From NCBI RefSeq assembly GCF_003597395.2, contig NC_133777.1:56861833-56925832 (forward strand): a DNA stretch of 64,000 nt. Direction: 5' to 3'. Below the pieces are notes generated by a model, which was not told the DNA's origin, did not search any database, and was given only the letters and a program-made list of their open reading frames with translations. Position 1 is the first letter of the stretch. Every line of letters begins with the position of its first letter. Below are positions 1-13,480 of the stretch, piece by piece. The translations under genes were made by a program, and so were the position numbers. Source of the DNA: Chelonoidis abingdonii (Eukaryota; Chordata; Testudines; Testudinidae).

Positions 1-612
1 AGACTGCTGTGGACTGTGGGATAGGCTGGAGTCCTCATACCTCTCCCTCCCTCCATGAGCGTCCATTTGATTCTTTGGCTTTCGTAGCTTGTCACGCAGC
101 ACTGTGTAGCCTGGAGATTTTTTTCAAACGCTTTTGGCATTTCATCTTCTGTAACAGAGCTCTGATAACAGATTTGTCTCCCCGTACAGTGTCAGATCCA
201 GTATCTCCATACGATCCATGGTGGAGTTCTTTTGGATTGGGACTGCATCGCCACCCGTGCTGATCGGAGCTCACACTGGGCAAACAGGAAATGTAATTCA
301 AAGTTTTGCGGGGCTTTTCCTGTTACCTGGGCACTGCATCTGGAGTTCAATTGCTGTCCAGAACGGTCACAGATGTGCACTGTTGGGATACCGCCCGGAG
401 GCCAATACTGTCGATTTGAGGCCACACTAACCCTAATCCGATATGGTAATACCGATTTTAGCGCTACTTCTCTTGTTGGGGAGGAGTACAGAAACCGATT
501 TAAAGAGCCCTTGATATTGATATAAACGGCCTCATAGTGTGGACGCGTGCGCCATTAAATCGGTTTAATGCTGCTAAAATCGGTTTAAATGCGTAGTGTA
601 GACCAGGCATAA
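1..612. repeat. DNA-transposon-like repeat, cut by the window edge
   Basis: This stretch has no intact gene; the short open frames in it do not resemble a protein I know. Its right end (about 540-612) is AT-rich, repeats the motif atcggttta, and ends gtgtagaccaggc. The reverse complement of that end, gcctggtctacac, matches the ends of the small transposons near 13.2 and 21.4 kb. I infer a non-autonomous DNA transposon of that group. The left end lies outside the window, so neither target duplication nor full length can be seen. Confidence 0.45.
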
Positions 613-1311
613 GTGATATCATCAAAGTGTAGTATTCTGTATACAGTTTGGGCAGCACTTTAGGATGAAAGGAGCTATATAAAATGTAAGCTACTTTGGC
701 TCACATTAAAAATTATAACAATCCTCAATAGGCATGGAAGGGAAACTGCAGATGTAGGACATTTGTCACACCAATCTAATTACTCTCCGCTGTATATTTT
801 TCTATATTCTTATGGTTAATTCTTAAAAGGTACTGTAAGAAGTAAAAATCAACACTCCTTCTCATTGACTGAATATTTTTCATGGCAGATGAAGGAAAGA
901 AGCTACAGTAGGCAAAACTTAACAAGGCACCCTGGATTTGTACTTGCTGGTTAGTGAAACAGAGGGACACAGTAGCTGTGATTATCTATTTTGGGCTTCA
1001 TTTTCTTCTGTCCTTTCCTCTAACTAGCCCAGAGACTGAATCGGTCACATACTGCAAGAGACACAAAGCAGATACAGGTCATGTGAAGTAGGAAGATGGT
1101 ATCAACTCAATTTTTACAAATGTACTCAGTGGAAAATTTCCCCCAAGAACTTAAGTTTAATCACTCTTTTCTAGTCCCCACTGTGATTTGCCTATAGCAG
1201 TGTCAGTTCTGAGTGCTCACATAATACTGGTATGTTAACCAATGTGTTCTGGTAGTATTTGGTTTGAGTTACATTGGCCTTCTATTATGGCAATAATGTT
1301 GGAAACTCTGG
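613..1311. other. Intergenic, nothing recognised
   Basis: AT-rich unique-looking DNA. I see no exon, RNA gene or repeat that I can name. Confidence 0.5.
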
Positions 1312-2690
1312 ATGACAGGAGAGGCCCCAGAAGGGCTAACGTAATGCTCATCTTTAAAAAGGAGGAACTGGGAAATTATAGCTCAGTCAGCCTGACCTGA
1401 ATACCTGGGAAGCAACTTGAGCAACGTATAAAACATTCTATTTGTGAATACCTGGAGGATGAAGGGGTAATCACTAGCAGCCAGCATGGATTTACTAAGA
1501 ATAAATTATACTAAACCAGCTTGATTTTCTTCTTTGTCAAGGTAACTGGTTTGGTGGATAGGGAGAATGTGGTGGACATAATATACCTGGACTTTAGCAA
1601 GGCCCCACATTACATTCTGATAAGTAAACTGAAGAAATGCAGGCTTGGAAGAACTATCATTAAGTGAATACATAATTGGTTTAACAACCACAATCAAAGA
1701 TTATTAATGGACTAATGTCAGACTGGAAGGAGGTATCAAGTGGGATTCCACAGGGATCTGTTCTGTGTCTGATGGTGTTTAACATCATTATTAATGATTG
1801 GGATGTAGGAATAGAGATCATACTAATCAAATTTGCACATGACACAAAGGCAGGGAGGGTTGCAAACACTTTGGAGGATAAAGCTAAAATTCAAAGGGAT
1901 CTTGATAAGTTGGAGAATTGAACTATCGACAACAAAATGAAATTCAACAAAGACAAATGTAAGGTGCTGCACTTAGAGGGGAAAAACAAATGCACTAATA
2001 GAAAATGGGGGATAACTGGCTTGGCAGCAGCACTTCTGAGAAGGATCTGGGAATTGTGGATCACAATCTCAACATGAGATGCTATTGCAAAAAAAAATAA
2101 ACAAATGCAATTTTGAGTTGCATTATGAGAGGCATAGCATGCAAGTTATGGGAGGAGATAGTATTGCTTAACTCGACACTGGTTAGGCATCTGCTAGAAT
2201 ACTGAATCCAGTTTTGGTCACCAATCTATAGAAAAGATGTAGGGAAACTAGAAAGGATCCAGTGGTGAGCTACAAAGATGGTCAAAGGGATGGAATGTAA
2301 AGGCTGAAGGAACTGGGTATGTTTAGTTTGGAAAAGAGATTAAGAGGGGATATGATAGCAGTCTCCAAATACTTGAAAGGCTGCCATAAAAAACAGAGAA
2401 GTTGTTCTCTCTTGCCACAGAGGACAGGACAAGAGGCAATGGTTTCAAACTACAGCATAGTAGATTTAGATTAAATCTCAGGAAAAACTTCCTAACTATA
2501 AGAACAGTAGGACAATGGAAAAAACTGCCTAGAGAATTAATGGAAACTCCTTCAGTGAATGTTTTCAGAAGGAGGCTGGATAGCCATCTGTCTTGGATGG
2601 TTTAGATACAACAATTCCTGCATCTTGGCCAGAGGTTAGATTAGATTACCCTTGTGCTCCTTTCTAACTTTCTGGTTCTATGATTCTGAG
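1312..2690 (+). mobile_element. CR1-type LINE, 5'-truncated, dead
   Basis: This is the 3' part of a CR1 non-LTR retrotransposon in plus orientation. Around 1715-1921 a reverse-transcriptase segment can be read with the motif SGIPQGSVL followed by FNIIINDWD and FAHDTK. The last is the catalytic F-A-D-D box with one aspartate replaced by histidine. Around 2402-2605 the CR1 C-terminal segment is readable (RFRLNLRKNF, then FRRRLD). The element ends near 2690 with ttctatgattc-like sequence, the usual CR1 3' end. Stops and frameshifts split the frame, so it cannot encode active protein. The missing 5' part is typical of incomplete reverse transcription. Confidence 0.9.
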
Positions 2691-2965
2691 TCTCATATGT
2701 CCATTATTTGTATGTAATAGTTCCTGGCGTTATTATTCATGTTATATACTTTACTTGCTACACAGTCCAGCCAACCCTGTACTCGAATTGCAGTGGTTCT
2801 TCCTGGAGGCAGGCAGCAGCTGTTTCTATAACTCTGGAAGTTTGTTGGTTGAGCGAGCACTGGCTGTAGAAGTAAGATGTCACTGACAAACTAAGTCCCT
2901 TCTTGCTACTTGGGAGGGACAGCTCCACTGCACTACACACAAGTGATACAGTGGTAAATACAAAG

Positions 2966-3629
2966 TGTGACAAAGTTCCTCCTCTACCTTGGTGGGTCCT
3001 GCACTTATTGGCGGATTTGCTCACCTCAGTGATCTTCCCCTCTGGTGGAACCCACAGTCTGGGTCAGCTCCTCCTGTGTCTGATCAGGATTTGCAAAGTT
3101 TGGGGGGAACCCGGGCCCGCCCCTATTACTCCGGGTTCAAGCCCAGGGCCCTGTGATTGTAGCTGTCTATAGGTGCCTCCTGTAACAGCTGCATGACAGC
3201 TACAACTTCTGGGCTACTTCCCATGGCCTCCTCCAAACACCTTCTTTTATCCTCACCACGGACTTCCTCCTGGTGTCTGATAATGCTTGATTGTCTGATA
3301 ATTGCTTAATCCTCCAGTAGCACACCCTCTCAGTCTCAGCTCCTTGCACCTCTTGCTCCAGCTCCTCACACACATTTCCTCTCCTCTGACTCTCCCCACC
3401 TGACTGGAGCTGAGCTCCTTTTTAAACCCAGGTGCCCTGGTTAGCCTGCCTTGATTGATTAGAACACCTGCAGCCAATGTAGCTATCTCCACTTCCTTCT
3501 AGAAGGATCTTAATTGGTCTCAGGTGCCTTGATTAACCTGAAGCAACTGCCATTTGGTTACCACGGTCCTAGGGATTTGTTTAGCCTGGGGCTAACATTA
3601 CTGTAGCCATCTGGCCTTGCCCCATCACA
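2966..3629. mobile_element. Solo LTR (664 bp) with 4-bp target duplication
   Basis: The segment starts TGTGACAAAG and ends CCCATCACA, and is flanked on both sides by aaag (2962-2965 and 3630-3633). TG...CA ends, a short direct duplication and no adjacent internal region or second LTR indicate a solo LTR left by recombination. The sequence matches a turtle LTR type I recognise from memory. The 4-bp duplication fits an ERV1-like or gypsy-like integrase; I cannot choose between them. No coding sequence is seen in it. Confidence 0.8.
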
Positions 3630-3633
3630 AAAG

Positions 3634-4546
3634 CCTGTAGTCTTTTTCTGGCTGCTAATAGGACATTTCCTTGTTGGCAAACTGCATCAGATCTGGAACC
3701 TTGAATGCTAATCTCCACTGCTTCACTATAACTTTGTCTGCACTATGCCACTGCTAACACCTGCTCTGAGCAAATCTAATTGACATGGTGTTAAAAATAG
3801 CTCTGGCCATGAGAACGTTGTCAACACTTGGGCCCCTACCTTTGCTAATATCAGTGTAGTTGTTAGCAATGACAGGAAATTTTTAGAAAATGTCCATAAT
3901 GTAAAGGCCTGAGTTGGAGACTTATTCCAGTCTGTTGAAAAGCAGAGATAGTTCAAGGGACTTGTAGTAAGGAAATCTATATTGAGGATATTTGCTGGCT
4001 TGAGTGCTAATGGAAGAATGTACATGTTTGACTATCATAATAACCTTGTGATTCTATAATAAACAGACTTGATTAAGTTAATTAGATTTCTGGTATGTGG
4101 GTTAGAATTTTTTTTTTAAAACTTGAGTCTTAAAAGGTTTGAGTCCCTTTGCCCTGGCCAACCAAGCTCTGTGTGTATAACCCAAGTAAGCCCCAAAATA
4201 ATCTAAATTGTGTTTGTGTGGTTATTAAACTTATTTCTTATACTACCTTAGATGAGTTATAGTTAAGGTTGGAAGGATTAGAGTTTTATTAGTAAATGTC
4301 GATAAACTTTGATTTCACCATACACTCACAAAACAACGTAAAATATTTCTAGCGGTGATGATAAAAATTTAGATATGCAAATTAAGAAAAATGCTGCTTG
4401 AGAACTTATTAGACTTTGATTTAAAGATATTTACTTTGTGCATAGTTTTATTTATAATATAAACAAACCCCAAATTATTAGCCAGCATGCTTAGGTTTTC
4501 TACAGACAAATAAGCAAGCATGCTTATTTGATTTTTAATTAATCAA
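3634..4546. other. Intergenic, nothing recognised
   Basis: Mostly AT-rich. Positions 3738-4020 hold a tract of mixed composition that may be an old transposon, but I could not find ends. No exon is seen. Confidence 0.45.
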
Positions 4547-4548
4547 TA

Positions 4549-4867
4549 CAGTAGAACCTCAGAGTTACAAACTCATCAGTCAACCACACATCTCATTTGT
4601 AACCGGAAGTACACAATCCAGACAACAGCTGAGACAAAAAATAAAAACCCCAAATACAGTATATTACAGTGTTAAACATAAACTACTAAAAAAATTGAGG
4701 GAAAGCAGCATTTTTCTTCTGCATAATAAAGTTTCAAAGCTGCGTTGTCAATGTTCAGTTGAAAACTTTTGAAAGAACCACCATAACATTTTGTTCAGAG
4801 TTACGAACACTTCACAGTTATGAATAACCTCCATTCCCGAGGTGTTCATAACTCTGAGATTCTACTG
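4549..4867. mobile_element. TA-flanked MITE, copy A (319 bp)
   Basis: The element begins CAGTAGAACCTCAGAGTTAC and ends in the matching inverted sequence (…AACTCTGAGATTCTACTG). It is flanked by TA on both sides (4547-4548 and 4868-4869). Long terminal inverted repeats plus a TA duplication indicate a non-autonomous Tc1/mariner or pogo/Tigger-type element. It carries no coding capacity. A second copy in the opposite orientation lies at 54123-54540. Confidence 0.85.
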
Positions 4868-4869
4868 TA

Positions 4870-7139
4870 TGAATTTACTGTTTGACCTTTCAACAAACCA
4901 GGGAAGAATTAATACAAAATAGGCACATTTAGTTTAAATTCATAGAGGAATGATGGATTAGTTTGCCCATTTGTAAAATAACCATTTTTTTGTATATTTT
5001 AAATTATCATGTATTTAACTGGTTCTTGGTAATAATACCTAGACTACTGCATGAATAAAAGAGTGTGTATGTATGTGCATGCACCCCCCACCCCCAAAGT
5101 ATATATAAATATAATGTACTGTATATATTTGTTACTCATACAGGTATTATCACTAAGAACTAATGAATCAGTACATTAAATGAGCTCGATGGAAGTAGAG
5201 AGATTTTTTTCAGAAAGTGACTTAAAATTTGTACTTTACTAGCTTACCTCTTTATTCAAAACTGCCTTTAATATACTAATACTATTATGTGACACATGGC
5301 TCATGCTAAAAGTTACTCTTGCTATCATGATATAAGCTTTTTTTCCTTTTCAGTTTAAGAATTTTCAGAGCAGGGAGCTTAATGTTTGTAAAGCACTGAG
5401 CACACTTTCAGTTAACTACAAATAAAATTAAACAGCTTGAAATAAATTAGTTTGAGTTGTTATCAACCAAGTTAACAAAACTATTAGTTAGGCACATGTT
5501 TTAAACACTTATTTCTATCACAGTAACTTTCACCTTTCTCCCTATTTTTTCATAGCTTTAAAGATTCATTTGAAATTTGTTTCGATGGTTGGTAAAATCA
5601 GACTTGTGTCTTATCACTTTTGAAAATGCTACTCATAGCCTCTTAGAATCATTTCCTGCTTGACTTTCTAACACTAATGTCATTTGCAAGCAGGATTTGA
5701 CCCATAACTGGAAGATAAAACAAAGTGAAATGTTCCTCACCAAAGGGCTTGCCAGCAGTCCTCCAGGGTTTGATGGAGTCTATGACTTTGATGTAGCTGA
5801 GTTGTTTTCTGTCCATTACAGGACCATAACCTGCAGAAGGGAAATAAAATTTCTTAGCACATTTTTTTGTACTAATTACTAAGTACCCAGCTTTACTCAT
5901 GTGATTAGTACTAGTGACTGTAGTGGGACTCCTTCTATGTATAAGGGTTGCAGAATTGGATCCAAATATTTATTTCCCACTAATTTTATATAAATGTTGA
6001 TGTAAGCAATATGAAAGAGGAGAAAATGTTCCTACAGAGGGAAATGATGCATATTGTCTTTCATTTGGTTTTCCAGTGTTGGAAAACAGATGAGATAGCA
6101 TACATGGTAGAATTTGGTTTCAGTAATTTAAAGACAAAATGTTCATTTGGTCTTCTGCTGAGATTTTTGTACAGTAAGCCAGGGTTTAATCAAAAGTTGA
6201 TTATTTTTTACCTGAAGTGGAAACGAGGTTAGACTGCATGACTTGGGCTTGGATGTTCTTTCTATTTGCCCCATTTTGGTTCATCAGAAAGTTTCTCCTC
6301 CCCTAGAGCACACAAATAATTAAAACCTCATTTTGGAGCCTAATTCAGTTCTAGTGACTTCAACAGGGTCAGGATTCACCTGTGAGTCCCCAAGACAGTA
6401 AGAAATATTTGTGCTTTTAGGAGAAAAGCATACTTACTAGATCAGTAAGATACATGTTTAATTTGTTGTCCATCTTATGATCTGAAAAGGCTGTTGGTAT
6501 AGAAATTAAAGATAGTCTCTGAAAGTAAGAAAAATAAAATAAAAAAGATTAATAATCAAATAATGCTACAGGTTCAATTATTTTCTGTAAAATAGTTCAC
6601 ACACATGCTATTTCAAATATATTTTAATTTTTGTGCATAACAAAGTACTTATTTTATATTCATAGATAAGTATTTTATTTGAATACATATTGATTCTAAT
6701 ATAAATGAGTGTAAACCTATTTTATTATAAACTAAATTGTACCAAATTTCACCAAAAGAAACAAAAGTTACTCACCCAGCACAGAAGGACATGATGTAAT
6801 CAGCCTAGGTGTTGGCTTGAGACTGGGTTTTATCTGATTTCTGTACTAGTTTCAAGTAATGACTTCACAATGTGGTTAACATGGAGTCTGTGACCTTATG
6901 ATGTGTGAACAGCAGTATCATCAATTGATACTTTAAACTGAGTTGCTGTGTTGTAAGAGTTATTACTGATTTAAAAGCTGTCTTAAAAAGAGGTTATTAG
7001 CACAGAGGTGCACTAATTAACTAAGTAGATCATTGAAATAAAAAGGAAGGAAGAGTTTAGATTTGGAAATATGTGTTCTTAGGAACAACACAAAAGGGAC
7101 TGTAGTAAGTAGAGGACCTGAGATATAAACCTTGGTATC
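4870..7139. other. Intergenic, nothing recognised
   Basis: AT-rich DNA with short CA/TG-rich tracts near 5070-5130. Short phrases near 5890-5940 and 6330-6400 resemble an old dispersed repeat (see 63890). The open frames near 5.7 and 6.0 kb show no family resemblance or splice context. Confidence 0.45.
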
Positions 7140-7350
7140 AAAGGCCCGGTATGAGGCCTGAACTAAAGTAATGGTCAAGACTTTGCTAACATAAAGCAAA
7201 GTTAAGCTGTGAGCCAGAGGCAGGCCCTGCTCACAGAAGCTGGCAAGAAAAGGGCTGATGCTGCATAAACATATATCCACATAGTGTATTGAAGCATAAA
7301 CACGGTACCAGAACACTCTCTGTCGCAGGGGAGTGAATAAAAAAGAATTT
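7140..7350. repeat. LTR-like repeat fragment
   Basis: The phrase around 7205-7345 (gcaggccctgctcacagaag … gtcgcaggggagtgaataaa) looks like a dispersed turtle LTR-derived sequence with an AATAAA near its end. I recognise the style but could not define ends or a target duplication. Confidence 0.35.
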
Positions 7351-9187
7351 CAAAGTAAAAAACTGAAGTTAAGCGGGTTAACACCTAGAATTGATGATTA
7401 ACACATGGAACTGCCCAGAAACAGTTAACTGCAGAAAAAGGGCACTCCCACTCTCTATTTGGCATGCACACAAAAGCAACAGACACTAGGGGAACAAATT
7501 CAGGTTTTACAAGAGCAAGTAACTACCCCCAATCTCCTCTCAGAGCCAGGATAAAAACCAGGGGCGCAATTCTCAACTGTGCAGGTTCCCAATTTTTTTG
7601 ACCCAGGGACCACACTCCTGTGTCATATCTAAAATAGAACCTTCTTTCTCAATATTTTTACATACCGCTTAAGTTTTGTCTTTTATATTTTTTCTCAGTT
7701 TGCTAGACTTGCTGCTGCTGCCTGTACTTTCAAATACCTTGATGGAGTTAATCTCTCTCGGCTCAGGTCTCGCTACTTCCTAGGTTGCTCTTCACCCTCC
7801 CTTTCCCCCACCTCTCCTCACTTCTGCTCTCTCTTGTTTTAAAAGTTTAAAGTTATAGTTTTTACAGAAACCTCCAAAAGATAAAGCAATTGAAAACAGA
7901 ACAAAACAAGAAACAAAAAGAAATAAGGTAAAAACTTTAAATCCAGTAAATTATTATTTTAACCTTCAGGAATGCAACAGCTGGAATTATTCCTAACTTT
8001 CTTGAAGATATGGTTGCCAAGCAATAGAAATGCACTCTCTGCTTCTAATCCTAACCAGTAACTAATATTTGAAACATGGGCTTTTCTTATTTCCATATAG
8101 CAGAGTTTTAAAATAATGTTAAATATAAAGTAATGCAAAATTCCTTGTTACCAAATTAATACAATACAATTTGGCAAATAATATTTTTTATCAAATTTAT
8201 GCTACAAGTTTTAAATAAGGTAATAACTTGTTTATTCAAATGTTTAACCCTTTTTATTTTGGTGGTGTTTTTTGTTAGCTATGAATAGAATTTGGCGCCA
8301 TTGTTTTTAATTGTAAGTTTGTCCTGTATGTCATGTGTGTGTCTTGTGTCTATGTTGTGTGTGTCACGTGACTATTTTTTTAAAATTATTTTTATTTGTT
8401 GCAACAAAAGTCAATTTTATACCTTTTAAAAATATGTATAAGTATATGTGGTACCACACTATTTAAATCTGGTTGGGGTATAATCATATTAACACCAATT
8501 TTTTGTGCAAAGTTCAAAAAGGTTTCAGTTACAAATATATTACATATATTTCTGCCTCACAAATAATGCAATTGCAAACAAAAATTCTCTTTTATCACAG
8601 GAATTTTTGTTTTTGTTTTTTAATTTTTTTTAATTGTTATTCAAACAAGAATAATAAGGGGAAACATCAACATTAAGGTAAAGATAATATTAACAAAATG
8701 TCAATTTCTTGTTTGGGCTTTTTATATAACTTGTTTGCACTTTTAAATATAGTTAAAGAGTTCATAACCAAAATGTTTAAAATAACAATTTATGCATAAA
8801 GCTAACCAAATAATTTCAACAGGTTTCCACCTTTGTCTCCCAAACATAACAAAGCATCATGAAAGTATACCCTCAAATACCCTCAAAGTATTCGCATGTA
8901 TCTGTATTTAAAATTTATTTGTTTAATTTTGTAGTTGGTTTAATTTTATATGCTTTTCTTTGTTATGTTATTGTTAATGGGAAGCAGTGGTTAAGGTTTG
9001 TGCTTTAAACAGTTAACAAAAGTGAAATTGTATCACAAGCAATTAACTCTAAAAAGCTAGTAAATTAGGTTACTAACTCTTTTGCTGACACAAAGTGTTC
9101 AGCAAGGGAAAGCAGTACACCTTCTCATGGAAGATTGTGAGCATTTATTTTAACCGTTAAGTATTACATTTAGTATGAAATATTAGT
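7351..9187. other. Intergenic; single hAT-like end only
   Basis: Around 7585-7625 there is ggttcccaatttttttgacc followed by cagggaccacac, resembling one end of a hAT transposon. No partner end was found. The rest is AT-rich with a TG-rich tract near 8335-8370. No gene is seen. Confidence 0.4.
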
Positions 9188-9460
9188 AATGCACCCCGAA
9201 TTGAAAATTGAGCTGAGTCCATTGTCAAGGAGCACTACATATTACCGGCTAGCGGCACCTTACAGCACCTTGGACTACGTTTTGCTGGGGAGCTGGAGAC
9301 TGTGTTTCTCCTGGACAATAAACTGGCCGAACGTGCCTTCATACCTTACTAGAGTCTGTGGTCACTGGGGTTCCTTTCGGTCTGCTATGTCAGCTATCTT
9401 CGAAGAGCTGGGACAGCACACAGGGGAACACATGCACGCAGCCGAGTGATATCAACATTG
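9188..9460 (+). repeat. LTR fragment with R-U5-like segment
   Basis: A GC-richer island in AT-rich surroundings. It contains an AATAAA in gacaataaactggcc, followed by about 140 bp of mixed sequence ending near gcacgcagccgag. This is how the R-U5 part of a retroviral-type LTR looks, and the wording matches a turtle LTR I recall. The upstream U3 part and target duplication were not found, so it is probably truncated. The 84-codon open frame here is incidental. Confidence 0.5.
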
Positions 9461-11877
9461 AACAGAGCAGAGCACCATACCGGTAGCATCTGACAACAGG
9501 ATACAGTACTATGGCAAAAAGAGGAAGAATAGTTTTCCTCCTTAATCAGGAAAACCACTAGACCAATTTATTGGGAAATACCACATTTGTGACTCTTCAT
9601 TTATTTTAAAAAATCTGTAGTTGTTTTGTGTCCTCAATTTTCTGCTGCCAGGGCCTATCACAAGTGAACACTCCAATTATTCCATCGGTCATTGTATTCT
9701 CTCAGCTCCATGCTTACTTGCATGTTCTTCAACACTGAACGCTCAAAGCTTCACCACAGGATCATGTTCTTTGATGCTGTTGACACCATCACACTATGTA
9801 GATAGTGTAAGAGTAGTTTTTTTAAATGTTAAATAGTTCTTGGCAGAATTTCATCAGTAATTTGCAACTCATTTGCAATATGTATTTTAGTACTCAAGAC
9901 CATAAAAGGAAATTGATTTATAAGCAAACATACTTTGCCCTAATTTTGCTTAGCTGAAGTATAGAAATTATAGTGTAGTTAAAACATAAATATGTCAAAT
10001 TGATCTTTTTAATTAAGATAATATGTACTCAATGAACCTTCCAGCCATTCAGAAGGAGTTAAAGTCTGGGATTATTTATTGAACAAAACTCCCATTGAAT
10101 TTAATCATTAGTTCTTAGCAATGTTAAAAAAAAAACCCAACACATACTAACTAATCAGACTGATCACTACAGCCTAAGAGCTTTCTCCAAAATAACCAAA
10201 TGTAGAATCTGTGGTTGTAGATACAAAAAACCAAATGTTACTCTTAATTACAATTGTTTCGACTCCCAGTGATGCATGATTGGATCTAATCTCCAGGTAT
10301 AACAAAACAGTTAATATGCCCATCATATTTAATAGCTGAAGTAAAAGTTAGCCAGACAGAAAAAAATAAATAATTTTTAATTCCCATTCTTCAACTGGTA
10401 TTAAACAAACTTGCTTACAGGCTTTAGTTCCAAGGCCTGTACATTATTTATTTGGAAGTTTATTGAGCATGTATAAAATATGAATATGGAATGTTGAAGT
10501 GTTTGGTGACTTTTGTTTTGGCCTTTTTTGGAACTAAGATGGTAAAATAAGTACATTGACTAAAACAGTCATATTGTGGAATGCTAATGGGACACTACAC
10601 TGAGATTTTACACTGAAAATAGCAATATGTGAATGCAATTATTACTCTTCAAAGATGGCCATTGAATCGTGAGCAGACCATCTAGCAGGCCAGGGCATTG
10701 GCAAAGAATGAGTCTACATGGCAGCTCCATAATCTGCATAATCAGGGTTTCCACAAAATATGTTTCTCAACCAAGAAGTATATGGTTGTGGTGAAGTAAG
10801 GAAAATGACATGAAATTGGCCTGGATATCTTGTTACCTGGACTCGAAGTTTAGGACCTTGTTAGCGACCTTGAGACTAGAATCTGGTGTCTTTACTCACA
10901 AAGAATAGTATCTCAGACTATGAATAGGCTCACTGAAGTCTCTGGGACTACTTGCAGACTGGGGCAATACTTAGTGAGAGTAAACTGCAGAATGTGGCTC
11001 TAGCTAATTATGAAATTATATTACCCTTCTTTCATTTCTGTAAGGAAAAGTGACTGTACTTCAGCTCCCTGACAAAAGGTTGTTGCAGTTGATGTTTTAG
11101 CATCTGAAATGAGTAGGCCTATAATCAATGGGCTAGTATTCCCTGCTGACTTTAGTAGTGTTTTTCTAGGATACAGTTTTCTGATGAGGTTGTCTGTGAA
11201 ATAATCCTTTTTAATGTGTGAATTAAAAAAAGGACCAAGTTACTGGCAGATACTCATTGAGCAGTGAGTGGAACACTTATGATGCTAATTCGTTGTGTTG
11301 TTGCATCAAAAAGTTTCAAGCAAAACCGGCTGATTCTGAGTTGAGATTTCATATTCAAAGCATCAATGATACACAGGAATAAATTTTACTTTTGAGGCCT
11401 GCATACTGAGTAAAACAATGGTACAACTCTAGTAAGCTTTACTATTTTTACTTGTTTCCTCTGTAAGCATATATTGCCTCCCCACTCAAATAGAGATGAT
11501 ATTTTTTGCTAGATAAATGTTTGAGAGGAAACTGACTTTTTTTTTAAAGGTAAAGATACAGCTACTTTAATATCAGTTGTGCTACACAAAATGAAGTGAA
11601 ATTTGTTTTTGTTAGCTATAGATAACCACTTAACAATGGACTCCAAGCCCAGGGACAGTGACTGCTATTTTTCCTTTTGGATTGTAATAAACGCAGCAAG
11701 GCTACTGGGTAAAAAACATTATTTCACATGAAATGGTTACTTTTCAGCCTGGTTGAAAAATGATCATGCTACTGTATTTGACAGAGGTTGGAGCTCACAG
11801 TTGGAAACTTTTAATTACAGCCTATTGCTAGGCAGAACATGTTTTTTGTAAGAATGACTGTGTTTTGTCAAAACAAG
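9461..11877. other. Intergenic, mostly featureless
   Basis: AT-rich DNA without exon-like segments. Around 10930-11010 lies one copy of the old dispersed motif described at 63890 (ctctgggactacttgcagac). Confidence 0.45.
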
Positions 11878-12335
11878 AGTTCATCTAGCCCAGTATCCTG
11901 TCTTCTGACAGTGGCCAGTTCTAGAGCCTTTGAAGGGACTAGACAAAACAGGGGCAATTATCAAATGATCCCTTTCCTGTTGTCCAGTGTGAGGCTCTTC
12001 TAGCTGGATGTTTAGGGACAGCTTGAGCATGGGCTCATTCCCTGACCATCTTGGCTAATAGGGACTGATGAGACTATCCTCCATGAACTTAATACTTTTT
12101 TTAAACTCAGTTTTGGCAGTCCCACCATCCTATGGCAATGAGTTTCACAGGTTGACTGGGCTTTGTGTGAAGTACTTTTTTGTTTGTCTTAAACCTGTTA
12201 TCTATTAATTTCATTAGGTAACCCCTGGTTCTTATGGTATGTGAAGGAGGTAAGTCACTTTCCTATTCATTTTCTCACCCTCATTCATGATTTTATAGCC
12301 TTTTATCATATGCCCCCTTGCTTATACCACAAATG
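11878..12335 (-). mobile_element. CR1-family LINE 3' part, antisense
   Basis: The plus strand reads tcatctagcccagtatcctg, then about 450 bp later gattttatagccttttatca. Both are antisense phrases of a common CR1-family 3' region in turtles; read on the minus strand the second corresponds to the end of the reverse-transcriptase frame. It is degraded and has no open frame. A fragment of the same 3' end, in the other orientation, is at 53440-53540. Confidence 0.75.
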
Positions 12336-13213
12336 CTTATTCAAACTATGTGACACCTCAGAAAAGCTGTGCTATTCTCTAAGATTTCCTACTGAAGAGC
12401 ATTATCAACTCTAATCCAGCCAACTGGGCTATAAGTAGTTTGACAAATTTAGGATTTTAAACAACTCCATCCACAGGACCCCTTCCCCAAGTTTCCTCCC
12501 CACCCACTTCATGGATAAGGTATGTTATTCTCAGAAATGAATAACAGGCCTCTATGCTAGTGTATTAATTTATAGCAGCCTCGAAGGGACCAGCCAGACA
12601 ACTTGTTTGTGAAGGTACAGCTAATTTACTCCCTTTTGCTAGAGATGAAGAGAAACTGTTTCTCTATGAAGCCACCACCAATAGCCAACTTGTTTGCCTA
12701 ATTTGACTACCTATTCTTCAAACTTAATTTTCATCTCAATTGCTCATGTGTTCTTTAGTGAAGCCTTATTTTCTTCAGTTCCCTTTTCTACTGGGTTAGC
12801 CAACAGTCCCAATTTTTTAAAATCGGGTAAGTAACAATACCTCCAAGATGATTTCTGCTGTTATGGGGACATTTTCTGTAGGATGAAGTTTAGACTTGGA
12901 GGCACATTACCCTGCTTGACAAGAAGAGTGAGCTATGAAAGCTTCTTAGGAATACATGCATTGCCCCAGATGAAGTGATTAATCTGATCTGGACTTCTGC
13001 CAGCTGCAATGGCTTTTTAAAAAAGTGAACACAGAGTGTGCTCATACCTGTGCAATCCTGAGGAGATAGTCGAGGTATTGATATGTACTTAGGCAAAGCA
13101 AAACAAAACATGCACACCACTAGTCTTCAGATATGGTGAATACTTATGGCTTTGCTGTCTGGACTCTTTTTGAAGACAGAAATTTCTGAGAGCGTGTTAT
13201 TAATGAGCTAAAC
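12336..13213. other. Intergenic, nothing recognised
   Basis: No exon, RNA gene or classifiable repeat was seen. The 76-codon minus-strand frame at 12890-13120 has no recognisable similarity. Confidence 0.45.
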
Positions 13214-13216
13214 TTA

Positions 13217-13480
13217 GGGCTTGTACACACCAGTGCTTGCTTCAATATAATGTAAGTCACTCACAGGTGCAGAAAAGAAACGTAAGTTACACAGATCTAA
13301 GCACCAATGTGGAAAGTGCTGTTGGTGGGAGAAGCTGTCCTGCTGACATAGCTACAGCTGCTTGGGCAGATGGAGTGATGCTGATAGGAGAGCTTTCTTC
13401 TGTCAGCATGGAGTGTCTGGACTACCAGTGCTACAGTAGCACAGCGGCACCAATGTAGAGATTTTAGTGTAGACTAGCCC
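13217..13480. mobile_element. PIF/Harbinger-like MITE (264 bp)
   Basis: The left end reads gggcttgtacacac and the right end gtgtagactagccc, which are imperfect inverted repeats. The element is flanked by tta on both sides (13214-13216 and 13481-13483). A 3-bp TTA duplication with GGGC…-type ends is the PIF/Harbinger signature. The open frame across it is not a transposase. Confidence 0.75.

Noticed and set aside
9189..9449. 86-codon plus-strand frame
   Set aside because: It runs through an LTR-like fragment; LTRs of this kind are not expected to code.
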